Shown here in pieces: positions 19,197-28,548 of a stretch of 33,220 bases of DNA. Numbering within the stretch: position 1 is the first letter of the stretch; the number at the start of each line of letters is the position of its first letter. Origin of the DNA: JAXMBX01 sp046349635 (GTDB lineage Bacteria; Planctomycetota; Planctomycetia; Planctomycetales; Planctomycetaceae); assembly GCA_046349635.1 (NCBI GenBank), contig JAXMBX010000054.1, forward strand, positions 1-33,220, read 5' to 3'. A program made the translations under genes and the position numbers. The notes under the pieces were generated by a model. The model made no database searches. It was not told where the DNA came from and saw only the letters and a program-made list of their open reading frames with translations.

Positions 19197-19934
19197 CTAC
19201 AAATGTCTCTGATCTGAAATATCTTTGTCTTCCCCGCAACTGCTCTCCTGTTCGCCTGCGAGCGACCGACATCCCTTTAACCGCACAAGTTCACGCATCA
19301 TCTCCGGAGCCAACTCCGGACACCCCCCCTGCCTCTCCTCCCTCCCCCGCGCGACCCGCTCTTCCCCCAGCCAATCCATCGCCCGTCTGTCGCACACTCG
19401 CTCCAGAAACATCATCCGTAGACAATCATTCCCCCACCACTCCTCCCAAGCCACGCTCGAAAGAGCTTCCGGCACGATCCCCACCCCAGACACGGGCCAT
19501 TCCTCTCCCCACGTCTTCAAGATCCCACACAACGGATCATTCGGCGACAACTCCTTCGCAAACTCAAACAGGTCTGGCAGAAACCGGAAAGACAGATCCA
19601 CCGAGTAATGCACGCTCGCCGTCCGTTCCCCTGGATAACTTCCCCCCAACACCTCCGGCAACCGCTCCGCCGATGCTTCCCGATGTAACAACAAGCTGCT
19701 CGCCCGATACAGCCGCAACAACCCCCACGTCGCCGCCTCGCGCGAAAACGCCGGCACCTCCCCCGGCAGCCCCCCCCGCCCCTCGAATTCGAGGTCGCTC
19801 AACAGCATCAACGCGCCGCTCAGCTCCCGCTCCGGAATCTTCCCATCCCCCAGATTCGGCACGGCCACACGCCCCGTCTGCCACAACGCAGACACAAACT
19901 GCAACAACGGCTCTTCCGTCGCATCCAGTGACAT
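19197..19934 (-). CDS. bpX4-like protein, first gene of the ternary-system operon (245 aa)
   Basis: An intact ORF with no signal peptide or membrane helix. The start region EEPLLQFVSALWQTGRVAVP and the central L-P-G-E-V-P-A-F-S-R-E-A-A-T-W-G-L-L-R-L-Y resemble what I remember of the bpX4 domain found with MoxR/vWA/propeller systems. A conserved-looking W-W-G-N-D-C-L-R motif and an Arg/Glu-rich C-terminus follow. The bpX4 number is from memory and needs a profile check. The position directly upstream of MoxR on the same strand fits this assignment. A sigma70-like promoter lies about 57 bp upstream of the ATG. The function is unknown; an adaptor for the ATPase complex is an inference. Confidence 0.6.
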   Translation of the reverse strand: MSLDATEEPLLQFVSALWQTGRVAVPNLGDGKIPERELSGALMLLSDLEFEGRGGLPGEVPAFSREAATWGLLRLYRASSLLLHREASAERLPEVLGGSYPGERTASVHYSVDLSFRFLPDLFEFAKELSPNDPLCGILKTWGEEWPVSGVGIVPEALSSVAWEEWWGNDCLRMMFLERVCDRRAMDWLGEERVARGREERQGGCPELAPEMMRELVRLKGCRSLAGEQESSCGEDKDISDQRHL

Positions 19935-19990
19935 AACACGTCTTCAAAGAGGCCTATCAACAGAATTCAATAGCAACCTTAATAGCCCCC

Positions 19991-20018
19991 ACAATAAGCC
20001 AAACTTCTCTCCTGTCAA
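19991..20018 (-). promoter_or_regulatory. sigma70-like promoter for the ternary-system operon
   Basis: Read on the minus strand: a consensus -35 TTGACA (20018-20013), a 16-bp spacer, then TATTGT (19996-19991), four of six matches to TATAAT. The predicted transcription start near 19984 gives a leader of about 50 nt before the ATG at 19934. It is the best match I could see in this intergenic region. Confidence 0.4.
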
Positions 20019-20183
20019 AGACTATTTCATAGCCAGCAGTTTCTCCGATTGGAGCCCTTCCTTTCCCCTGTTAAACTCTTCTCGCAGAATCCAATTCTGT
20101 TTCCCGAAATCGTCCTCCTCTTAACGCCGCAACGAAGAGTGGCGCGATGCTGCTAAATATACTGCCCGCCTCCTCCCTTAACC

Positions 20184-20380
20184 ATTTTGGGGCGTCGTCA
20201 TTCACGACGGAGACTGATCAGAACCGGTTTTGACAATCCTTGAACCTGTCACTCCAAACGCCTGTCATTCTGGTGGGAAATGATTGTCAGGCGAATCATG
20301 ACCGCGAAATTTGGGAGGATTTGCTCACTTCGGTTCCTGTTCTCGTGGGAGTTTTGCAAGGCATATCCGCAGGCATATCC
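20184..20380 (+). repeat. dispersed ~197-bp repeat, copy A
   Basis: Aligns over its length with 32911-33105 at roughly 80% identity and almost without gaps. Shared blocks include GGGGCGTCGTCATT, CGACGGAGAC, GATCAGAACCGG, GAACCTGTC, GCCTGTCATTC, GACCGCGAAAT, TGGGAGGATTTGCTC and GTTCTCGTGGG. It ends with GGCATATCC-GCA-GGCATATCC (20360-20380). Both copies are intergenic and in the same orientation. Confidence 0.85.
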
Positions 20381-20834
20381 ACTCAGATGCTGGTCCAGTT
20401 AACTGCCCGGTTCTTGGTTCGAACTTGTCTGTCGGAGGACTCTCGGAGCGGGATTACCGGGTGGTTAACAGGCTCCGGCCGAATCCCCGACGACACGATC
20501 ATGGAATCTGCTTCACGTCGTTTTCTTGCTGCGCTTGCCTCCCCTCAACTCCATCACCGGCAAAAACCGGCTCTGGTTCCTGGGGATTGAGTAAAGACCA
20601 GAAGCGTAATCCAAACTTGCCCCGACATCGTCGATCCATTTTCAAAAATTCTTTTTCCCGCCTCCGCTTCAGTAATTCTCCGCACTTACCGGATCAGACA
20701 TTGCCACAGTCACCGTCGAGGGTGCTCTCCGCGGACGATGATAACACCGTCCCTACTGCATTTTGAGCCCCGCACGGTCTGGGCAGCACGTATATTGCTC
20801 GCTTCCGGGCCCTCTCCTTGCGGGGAAACTCACT

Positions 20835-23800
20835 ATGCTTCTTACTTCTTGGCTGGCCTCGTTAAAGAACGCGTTTCCCTGCTCAAGCCGACGCATCCGC
20901 AAACGCCGGTCCAGTTCCCGCTCCCGGCAGATATTCTCGCTGACTGCTTTTCAGTCACTGGAATCGCGGACACTTCTCTCTGCCGTGAATGCCCCACCTG
21001 TCGCGCACACGTTTACCCTTGACGTGACGGAGGATCAGGGCCCGCAACTCGTCACGCTTTCGGGGGACGATGGCAATCTGGAATACATCCAGCAGATTAC
21101 TTACGCCATCGAGTCGAATCCTGCACATGGGACGCTGAGCGACTTTGATGCGACTGCCGGAACCGTTCTTTACACTCCCGATCACGACTATGTCGGCCCG
21201 GACAGCTTCTCCTATACCGTTTCTGACGATGGGGCGACTCTCCTGTCGCTTCAGGGAACGGTCTCCGGGAATATTGATACACCGGGGAGTGTTGATACTT
21301 ACACGTTTTCGCTGGATCACACATCGACACTTATTTTTGACACGCTCGGCTATGTGGATCATCTCACGAATAACGGGCGACTCCACTGGACAGTCAAAGG
21401 GGACAACGGGGCTGAGTACGAAGGATCGTTCGGGTATGCAGGTCCGTCCGTCGACGCCGGCTGGATGCCGAACTTGAAGCCGGGACATTACACCGTCACC
21501 ATCGATGGGACAAACCCTCTCTTGGGGGAGTACTTCACGGGAGGCTACCAATTCCGACTTGTGGACGCCGCCACAGCGGCGCCGCTCGATCCCGGAGTTC
21601 CGATTGAGGGTTACCTGACGCCGACCAATGAAACCGATCTCTATCAATTCCACGCGAATGCCGGAGATCGATTCTATTTCGATTCCCTGGAGGTTGGGGC
21701 CGAGATTTCCCACGCGCAGTGGCTGCTCTATGACCCGTCTGGCAATCGGCTCTGGGATCAAATGTTGCAGAGTGATGAGTATAACACCGGGACGTTCTAC
21801 GCTTCCGGGACGTTTCAATTCTCCGGAACCTATACGCTGCTTGTCGTCGGCGACGACGTCTCTGGTGAGGAGGAGTATGTGTATGATGACGAAGCGACGG
21901 AATACCGCTTCGGCGTCTATCCCGTGATCACGCCCCCTGTCACACCCCTGGCCCTCAACTCCCCGGTCACTGGGAACATTGCGACCCCTGGTGCCTTTGA
22001 TCTCTATTCGTTCAGCCTGGCGGAAGATTCCCTCCTTTACCTGGATGCTGTCACCGCGGACTATGCGGTGAACTGGGAATTAACAGGCCCCATGGGGACC
22101 ATCACGGGTTCTTTCGGAGATGTGGATTTTTATGCCATTCCGAGCCCGGTTCGCAGCCTGATCCCCGGCGATTACAGGTTGAAGATCAGCCGGAGTGGTG
22201 ACAGCACGGGGGCTTACCAGTTCCGCCTCTCCGACCTCTCTGCCGGCACGCCGGTCACTCCCGGCATCCCCGTGACCGGGACACTTCCCACGGGATACGA
22301 GACGGATCTCTACCGATTCACCGCCACTGCGGGGGACCGCTTCTATTTCGATCTTGAAAGCGTCTCGGGCAGCATCGCCAATGGACGGTGGCAACTCATT
22401 GACCCGTACGGACATCAAGTCTCGACAGCCAGCCGTTACCTTGTCCAGGGTGATCTCGGAACGCTGACGATGCCCTCAACCGGGATGTACAGCCTGTTGA
22501 TCGAAGGATCGCCGAGTAATCCGGGAACTGCCGGTGATTATGCGTTTAATGTCGTTCCGGTCATTACGAATCCGGTGATCCCGCTAACACTCGGAGAGAC
22601 AATCTCAGGAACAATTGCAACACCCGGGAGCAGCGAGACTTACTCGTTCAGTCTCGGTTCGAAGTCGCGGCTCTACCTTGATTCACTGACGCCGGACGAA
22701 GGCTTCGTCTGGACTCTGAAAGGCCCTTCGGGGACTGTCAGCGGGGACTTTGTGACCGGGAACTGGGTCTACGCGGCCAATCCGGTTCTCACCCTTCCGG
22801 CGGGAGACTATGAACTCACGATTGCCCACACCGGAGACATCACGGGGGGCTATCAATTCCGCCTTCTTGATCTGGCCGCGGCCTTGGCAATCGGACCTGG
22901 AACGCCGATCACGGGCACTCTCAATCCGACGAACGCCACCGATATCTATCGTCTGGACGCCATCGCAGGCAATCAGTTTCAATTTAACAGCCTCTCCTAC
23001 AGCCCGTACTTGCCTACCCCTGCGTGGAGACTGATCGGTCCGCAGGGGAATGTCGTGTCCACTTCCAACTATTTCTATAACACGCTGGGACCGATTACGA
23101 TTCCGTACACGGGTTCGTACACACTGCTCGTTGAAGGATATTCGGGTGAGCCAGGGAGCAGCGGTGAATACAGCTTTGAAGTGGAACAACTTGAGGACGT
23201 TTCCCTCCCACCATTAACGGGCGAAACCCTGACGCTCAATTCCTTGACCAGCGGGTCGATTGATGAGGGGGAGGAACAGGATCAATACGTCTTCGAGCTG
23301 GCCTCGGAGACATTGCTGTACATCGATAATCAGACTGCGAACAGCTCCATCGTCTGGACCTTGACCGGTCCGTCAGGAATGCCCGCGACCACCATGTATA
23401 CCACGGATTTCTATCCGCTGAATCCCATTCACTTGCTACCCGCCGGGACGTACCAAATCTCTTTGACCGGTTCGGGAGCCTATCAGTTCAATCTCCGGAC
23501 TTTGGATTCAGCGCTTCCCTTCACTCCGGGAACACCGGTGACCGGCACACTCGCTCCCGCTTCGTCCGCATCGCTGCACCGTTTTTCGGCGATGGCAGGA
23601 GAGAAGTATTTCTTTGATTCGGAGTCGATTTCCGGCCCCATTTACAACGCGCGGTGGCGACTGATCGATCCCTTCGGGAATGTGGTTCCCGGCGCGGATG
23701 CCTTCTTCAACGGGGGCGACCTCGGAACGATCACGATTCCCGCCTCCGGGGAATATACTCTTCTGATCGAAGGATATCCTTTCGATGGCGATGGAAGCGG

Positions 23801-26800
23801 AACATTTACGTTTAATGTCATCCCAGTGATCGAGTCCGTTCCGGTTCCGATGACTCTCGGCGAACCGATCTCAGGGGCGATCACCTCGCCTGGCCAGATG
23901 AATTCCTACTCCTTTTCGCTGGCCTCCAAGTCGAAGCTCTATTTTGACAATCTGACAGAAAACTCGGCCATCCATTGGACTTTGACCGGCCCATCGGGAA
24001 CGTTGAACGGGAGTTTCGAGTCTCTTTTTAATGACCTGGGAAACTGGACTCTGCCGGCGGGTGACTACACGTTGACAGTTTCCCGAAGTGGTGACGATGT
24101 CGGCGGCTACGATTTCCGAATACTGGATCTCGACGCCGGTGTGCCGCTCGTCGTTGGTGTCCCTGCTGAAATTCCACTGGAAAGCAACCACTTTTCTGTT
24201 CTCACGTTCAACGCGACCGCAGGTGAAACTTTCGTCCTGCAGACATCTGTGACCGGGGATTTGTGGGGTTCCCACTGTTACGTTGTAACCCCCAGTGGTT
24301 CTGCTGCGTTACGAGAAGATGGGTATGTCTTATTCGACCGTGGACGATTCACGGCGCCAGCGACTGGGACGTACGCTCTGCTGGTTCTCGGAACTCCGGT
24401 TTTCGGATCTTACTCAGGCGAATTTCACTGCTTGCTGTCTCCCGTCAATGACCCGACTCCCACGCCGCTCAATCTGGGTGAAACCGTCGCCGTTAACATG
24501 GCCAATCTGGGCGAGTCATCGCTCTACAGCTTTACTCTGAACTCAAGTTCCCTGCTCTGCCTGGAGTCGTACATTCCGAACTCTTACGATCAGGCACCCT
24601 CTGCGGTTGTTATTTTGCCGAACGGGGATGAGATCTTGATTTCAGAGATCAACAATCATTCCACTTGGCAGGCAACTCCGCGATACGCGTTCCCCGCCGG
24701 GGAGTATACGTTGCGTTTTAATGGTCCGGCTTCCTTCACTTTCCGTCTGGTCGATCTGTCGGCAGCCCCGGTGATCGAACCGGGCACATCAACGACGGCG
24801 GATTTCGGCAACACCCACGAGAACTTCGCAGACTCTTTCCAGGTCGAGCTTAGTGCGGGAGAAACGATCGCACTCGATCTTCACCTTACGCCGGATCCTC
24901 GCTTTTATCTTCCGGGTTACTATCGCCCGGCGGTGACAATTATTGATGAGAATAACAATATCGTCTACTACGACGAAGCAACCTATGGCTACTCCCCCTC
25001 TCCGAGTCAATCGCTGTTGTTCGGGGCTCCGCGTTCCGGCACGTATACCATCCTGTTTGCTCACCGTTACGACGCGCTTCCCGAATGTCGCCCCTTGACA
25101 TTTGAACTGACACGGGTCGAAGCGCAGGCGGCAATTATTCCGCTGTCACTTGATACCGATGTGACCGCGATCCTGGCGCCGCATCAGTCCGTCATTTATT
25201 CCTTCAGCCTTTCCGCCCCGACCAAGATTTACTTTGACACTCTCGCAGGGAGTGGCCTGCTGGATCGTGAGTTCTGGGCGGTGTCTGATTCGACGCATCG
25301 CACTTTCTCAGGGTATGCCAATTCTGATGAAGTGTGGCTGTACGTCGACGGCAACTCCACCACCTTTTTGACCACCCCGGTCCTCTCCTTGCCCGCCGGT
25401 GATTACACTCTGACCCTTGGGAGTAATTATCGCCCGCAGGTGGGAAATTGGCAGTTCCGGATGCGCACTGTGGCGAATGCCGAAACACTTGAAACGGGAA
25501 CGATGCACACGGGGCATCTCGATGTCCCCGGCCCGGCCGGTTTCTTCAAGTTTTCAGCGATTGCCGGCAACCGATTCAGTTTTGATTCCACCTGGCTCAC
25601 GGGGGACTCTTATAACGCTTACTGGATGGTCGTCGATCCTTACGGGAATCCCGTTCCTTCCGGGCAAGGAAGCATCGGCAACTCCTCCACATTTACCATA
25701 CAGAACGATGGCACATACGTGCTGCTGATTTCCGAGCCTCAAGATTGGCTCCTCGGCGGTGACTTCCAGTTCCAACTTACGCCGTTGAGCGACGTCACCA
25801 TTCCGCCATTCAGTGGAACTCCCATTGATCTGAATTCGACCGTGACCGGCTCGTTGGATACCTATTACGAACAGGACGATTATACCTTCAGCCTGGAATC
25901 TGAATCGACCATCTACATTGATGGTCAGACCCAGGACTGGAGCTACCAATGGTCGCTGACTGGTCCTTCCGGAACATTCAACAATGGATTTGTCCGCGAT
26001 ACTTACAGTGACGGCTCGATCCTGACCTTGCCGGCGGGAAGCTATCAATTCACGGCGAGCGCCCTGGGTGGCGTCGGCCCTTATCAATTCGTGATCCGCA
26101 CTCTTGACTCGGCAACCCCCATCACTCCGGGAACCCCCGTCACCAGCATTCTGGACCCCGGCACGAAAACGGATCTCTACCAGTTCACCGCGACTGCAGG
26201 TGAATCTTTTTACTTCGACTTTTTGTCGATGACCGGGACTCCGGATTATACGCGATGGAGGGTCATTGACCCATTCGGGAATAAGAGTCCTTTCCTCATC
26301 GGCGACGGTTATTACGGAACGCCCCGGGATATCGGCCGATATACGATCCCCTCCACCGGCACCTATACGATTCTGGTTGAAGGGGGCGCGAGCAGCGGCC
26401 CTCTGGAATACTCCTTCAATGTCATTCCCATCGCGCCGGAAGTCTCACATCCCTTGACGAGCGAGCCCGCGACTGCCGGCCTTTCTGTCCAGAACGTCAA
26501 TGACGCCCCCGTCCTGGACAACACGGGAGTGATGTCCCTCCTCGCGATCGACGAAGATGCTTTAACAAACGCCGGGACAACCATTACCGGGCTGATCGCG
26601 TCGGCGGGAGGAAATCGCATCACCGACGTGGACGGAGACCCGCGGGGAATTGCAATCAGCTTTGCCCCGGCCTCCGGCGGGACTTGGCAATACACCCTGG
26701 ATGGAGGGACGTCGTGGCTCCCGATCGGCACGGTGAGCATAAATGCCGCCCTTCTTCTTCCGGACACTCCGCTCTCTCGCATCCGGTTCGTTCCTCAGGC

Positions 26801-28316
26801 CAACTTCAACGGATCCCGATCCATTCAGTTCTATGCCTGGGATCAAACCGCGGGAACGGCGGGGACGAAAGTGGATGTGACCGTTCGCGGGGGAATCACC
26901 CCGTTCAGCAACTCGATTGAATCGGTATCGATCACGATCAATTCGGTGAACGACGCGCCTGTCATCCAGACAGCCGGCAACCCGGTTCTCCACTCCATTC
27001 CTGAAGATGCCTTTTCGAATAGCGGTACGTCCGTCAGCGATCTGATCGCAAGTGTCGCGAGCCTGGACTATGTCAAGGATGTCGATGCGGGGGCGGCGGA
27101 AGGTTTGGCGATTTACTCCGCCGCGAATTCCGGCGGGACATGGCAATTCACCATGGACAATGGCCTCACCTGGGGGAACATCGGGTCTGTTTCCGCGACG
27201 AACGCGCGTCTTCTGGCCGCGGACGGCAACAACACTCGCATCCGCTTTGTCCCACTGACAAATTTCAATGGTTCCCGGAAAATCTATTTCCGGGCCTGGG
27301 ATCAGACTTCCGGTAGCAACGGAGGTACGGCCGACATTACGCTTAACGGCGGGACTTCCGCATTCAGTTCAAACGCGGACAGCGCGACAATCACAGTGAC
27401 CCCGGTGAACGATGCCCCATTATTGTTCAATGCCAAGACGCCCACTCTGGGGACAATGAACCGCTCGGCGGTTAACCATCCAGGGATTCGCATTGCAGAT
27501 CTGATCAGCAGCGCCGGTGCCGGTTACATCACCGATCAGTACGATGCCTCGCCATTGCAGGGGATTGCCATCTATCAGACCCAGGAAATTAAGGGTTACT
27601 GGCAGTTTTCGCTGAATGGGACGACTTGGACGAATGTCGGGAGCGTCAATGACGCTGCCGCATTGCATCTGGCCGCAGATGCGAATACACGCATTCGCTT
27701 CGTTCCGACCGATCTCTCCGCCACAGGGGACCGCAAGATCTTTTTCCGAGCCTGGGACCGCACAAATGGGATCACGAATGGTGCAAAAGCAGACTCGACT
27801 GTCCGCGGCGGGACGACGGCCTATAGCGTCGGAGCGGATAGCGCGATCCTGACGGTCAATACCGTGAATGACGCTCCTGTCCTGAATTCGGCGGGGACTC
27901 CGGTGTTCCCCACGATTGCACACAACGAACTGAATCCGGCAGGGCTCTCGATCCCCGATCTGCTCACAAGCGGCGGTGCGAACTACGTGACCGATTTGGA
28001 CTCCACTGATCCTCGAGGGATCGCCATTTATGGCGCCCCGAATTCGGGGGGGACATGGGAATATTCTCTCGACAGCGGGACCAACTGGACACCTGTCGGG
28101 ATTGTGGACCAATCCCACTCTCTGCTTCTGAAAGCCTTGGCGACAACTCGAATCCGCTTCCGCCCTCTGGCCACGTTTACCGGGACACGCCAGATTTCCT
28201 TTGCGGCCTGGGATCAAGCCACGGGAGCGGAAGGGACCAAGGTCGACACAAATACCCGCGGTGGAAATACAGCATTCAGCGTCAATCGCGATACGGCGGC
28301 GATCGTCGTGACCTGA
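20835..28316 (+). CDS. giant secreted PPC/cadherin-like repeat protein, right paralogue (2493 aa)
   Basis: The intact paralogue of the minus-strand gene starting at 9995. The ATG at 20835 is chosen because MLLTSWLASLKNAFP then aligns with the other N-terminus; an upstream in-frame start would add 24 unrelated residues. Layout: a basic N-terminus and LESRTLLSA (planctomycete extracellular signal); a cadherin-like module at ~50-125; eight composite units, each of two PPC-like beta-sandwich halves, up to ~1885; then four tandem ~150-aa V-N-D-A-P-V units starting at about 1887, 2036, 2189 and 2343 and running to the end. No membrane anchor, sorting motif, dockerin or protease site is evident. It is probably a surface or extracellular scaffold protein. 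Units 4 and 8 are of a distinct type (PPxxG...LNS...GS), so four-unit blocks are repeated twice, while the left paralogue has three-unit blocks. The ECF sigma gene follows 232 bp downstream on the same strand. Confidence 0.9.
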   Translation: MLLTSWLASLKNAFPCSSRRIRKRRSSSRSRQIFSLTAFQSLESRTLLSAVNAPPVAHTFTLDVTEDQGPQLVTLSGDDGNLEYIQQITYAIESNPAHGTLSDFDATAGTVLYTPDHDYVGPDSFSYTVSDDGATLLSLQGTVSGNIDTPGSVDTYTFSLDHTSTLIFDTLGYVDHLTNNGRLHWTVKGDNGAEYEGSFGYAGPSVDAGWMPNLKPGHYTVTIDGTNPLLGEYFTGGYQFRLVDAATAAPLDPGVPIEGYLTPTNETDLYQFHANAGDRFYFDSLEVGAEISHAQWLLYDPSGNRLWDQMLQSDEYNTGTFYASGTFQFSGTYTLLVVGDDVSGEEEYVYDDEATEYRFGVYPVITPPVTPLALNSPVTGNIATPGAFDLYSFSLAEDSLLYLDAVTADYAVNWELTGPMGTITGSFGDVDFYAIPSPVRSLIPGDYRLKISRSGDSTGAYQFRLSDLSAGTPVTPGIPVTGTLPTGYETDLYRFTATAGDRFYFDLESVSGSIANGRWQLIDPYGHQVSTASRYLVQGDLGTLTMPSTGMYSLLIEGSPSNPGTAGDYAFNVVPVITNPVIPLTLGETISGTIATPGSSETYSFSLGSKSRLYLDSLTPDEGFVWTLKGPSGTVSGDFVTGNWVYAANPVLTLPAGDYELTIAHTGDITGGYQFRLLDLAAALAIGPGTPITGTLNPTNATDIYRLDAIAGNQFQFNSLSYSPYLPTPAWRLIGPQGNVVSTSNYFYNTLGPITIPYTGSYTLLVEGYSGEPGSSGEYSFEVEQLEDVSLPPLTGETLTLNSLTSGSIDEGEEQDQYVFELASETLLYIDNQTANSSIVWTLTGPSGMPATTMYTTDFYPLNPIHLLPAGTYQISLTGSGAYQFNLRTLDSALPFTPGTPVTGTLAPASSASLHRFSAMAGEKYFFDSESISGPIYNARWRLIDPFGNVVPGADAFFNGGDLGTITIPASGEYTLLIEGYPFDGDGSGTFTFNVIPVIESVPVPMTLGEPISGAITSPGQMNSYSFSLASKSKLYFDNLTENSAIHWTLTGPSGTLNGSFESLFNDLGNWTLPAGDYTLTVSRSGDDVGGYDFRILDLDAGVPLVVGVPAEIPLESNHFSVLTFNATAGETFVLQTSVTGDLWGSHCYVVTPSGSAALREDGYVLFDRGRFTAPATGTYALLVLGTPVFGSYSGEFHCLLSPVNDPTPTPLNLGETVAVNMANLGESSLYSFTLNSSSLLCLESYIPNSYDQAPSAVVILPNGDEILISEINNHSTWQATPRYAFPAGEYTLRFNGPASFTFRLVDLSAAPVIEPGTSTTADFGNTHENFADSFQVELSAGETIALDLHLTPDPRFYLPGYYRPAVTIIDENNNIVYYDEATYGYSPSPSQSLLFGAPRSGTYTILFAHRYDALPECRPLTFELTRVEAQAAIIPLSLDTDVTAILAPHQSVIYSFSLSAPTKIYFDTLAGSGLLDREFWAVSDSTHRTFSGYANSDEVWLYVDGNSTTFLTTPVLSLPAGDYTLTLGSNYRPQVGNWQFRMRTVANAETLETGTMHTGHLDVPGPAGFFKFSAIAGNRFSFDSTWLTGDSYNAYWMVVDPYGNPVPSGQGSIGNSSTFTIQNDGTYVLLISEPQDWLLGGDFQFQLTPLSDVTIPPFSGTPIDLNSTVTGSLDTYYEQDDYTFSLESESTIYIDGQTQDWSYQWSLTGPSGTFNNGFVRDTYSDGSILTLPAGSYQFTASALGGVGPYQFVIRTLDSATPITPGTPVTSILDPGTKTDLYQFTATAGESFYFDFLSMTGTPDYTRWRVIDPFGNKSPFLIGDGYYGTPRDIGRYTIPSTGTYTILVEGGASSGPLEYSFNVIPIAPEVSHPLTSEPATAGLSVQNVNDAPVLDNTGVMSLLAIDEDALTNAGTTITGLIASAGGNRITDVDGDPRGIAISFAPASGGTWQYTLDGGTSWLPIGTVSINAALLLPDTPLSRIRFVPQANFNGSRSIQFYAWDQTAGTAGTKVDVTVRGGITPFSNSIESVSITINSVNDAPVIQTAGNPVLHSIPEDAFSNSGTSVSDLIASVASLDYVKDVDAGAAEGLAIYSAANSGGTWQFTMDNGLTWGNIGSVSATNARLLAADGNNTRIRFVPLTNFNGSRKIYFRAWDQTSGSNGGTADITLNGGTSAFSSNADSATITVTPVNDAPLLFNAKTPTLGTMNRSAVNHPGIRIADLISSAGAGYITDQYDASPLQGIAIYQTQEIKGYWQFSLNGTTWTNVGSVNDAAALHLAADANTRIRFVPTDLSATGDRKIFFRAWDRTNGITNGAKADSTVRGGTTAYSVGADSAILTVNTVNDAPVLNSAGTPVFPTIAHNELNPAGLSIPDLLTSGGANYVTDLDSTDPRGIAIYGAPNSGGTWEYSLDSGTNWTPVGIVDQSHSLLLKALATTRIRFRPLATFTGTRQISFAAWDQATGAEGTKVDTNTRGGNTAFSVNRDTAAIVVT

Positions 28317-28548
28317 TTTGTGAATCGCATTCGCGACTCTCAGCCAATTCATCGAGTTCTCGCATAAGGACGTGACGAAACTTTAGTCCCCATCACATCT
28401 TTGGGTTCAAATTGGATCTTGACATCTTCCCCTCACCACCGTCACACTGAAGACTCATTCCCGCATGTGCGCCCGGATTTGGCGGTCGAAATTTGCCTTT
28501 TTTGCAAGTTTCCTCTCCGCTTCACCCTTCGCCTCGCACTTACAAACA

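Larger units (their letters stand above)
19935..20834. other. divergent intergenic region, no gene
   Basis: About 900 bp between the leftward ternary operon and the rightward giant gene. It contains the operon promoter candidate and repeat copy A (20184-20380). Open frames here have no family resemblance and I treat them as chance. A possible TATATT -10 element lies at about 20800 for the right-hand gene, but without a well-spaced -35. Confidence 0.6.

Noticed and set aside
10900..19900. Long plus-strand open frames rich in Pro, Arg, Ser and Thr
   Set aside because: They are mirrors of the GC-rich minus-strand operon, low in complexity and without start signals or domains.
20395..20450. tRNA-like GGTTCGAA after repeat copy A
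   Set aside because: No acceptor, D or anticodon arms can be drawn around it.
20240..20590. Small peptide shared by both dispersed repeats (motif DREIWEDLL)
   Set aside because: Of about twenty differences between copies only about five are at third codon positions, so there is no sign of protein-level selection.
28419..28447. Promoter TTGACA with TCACAC 17 bp later ahead of the sigma gene
   Set aside because: The -10 box is poor, and a consensus -35 alone is not enough.
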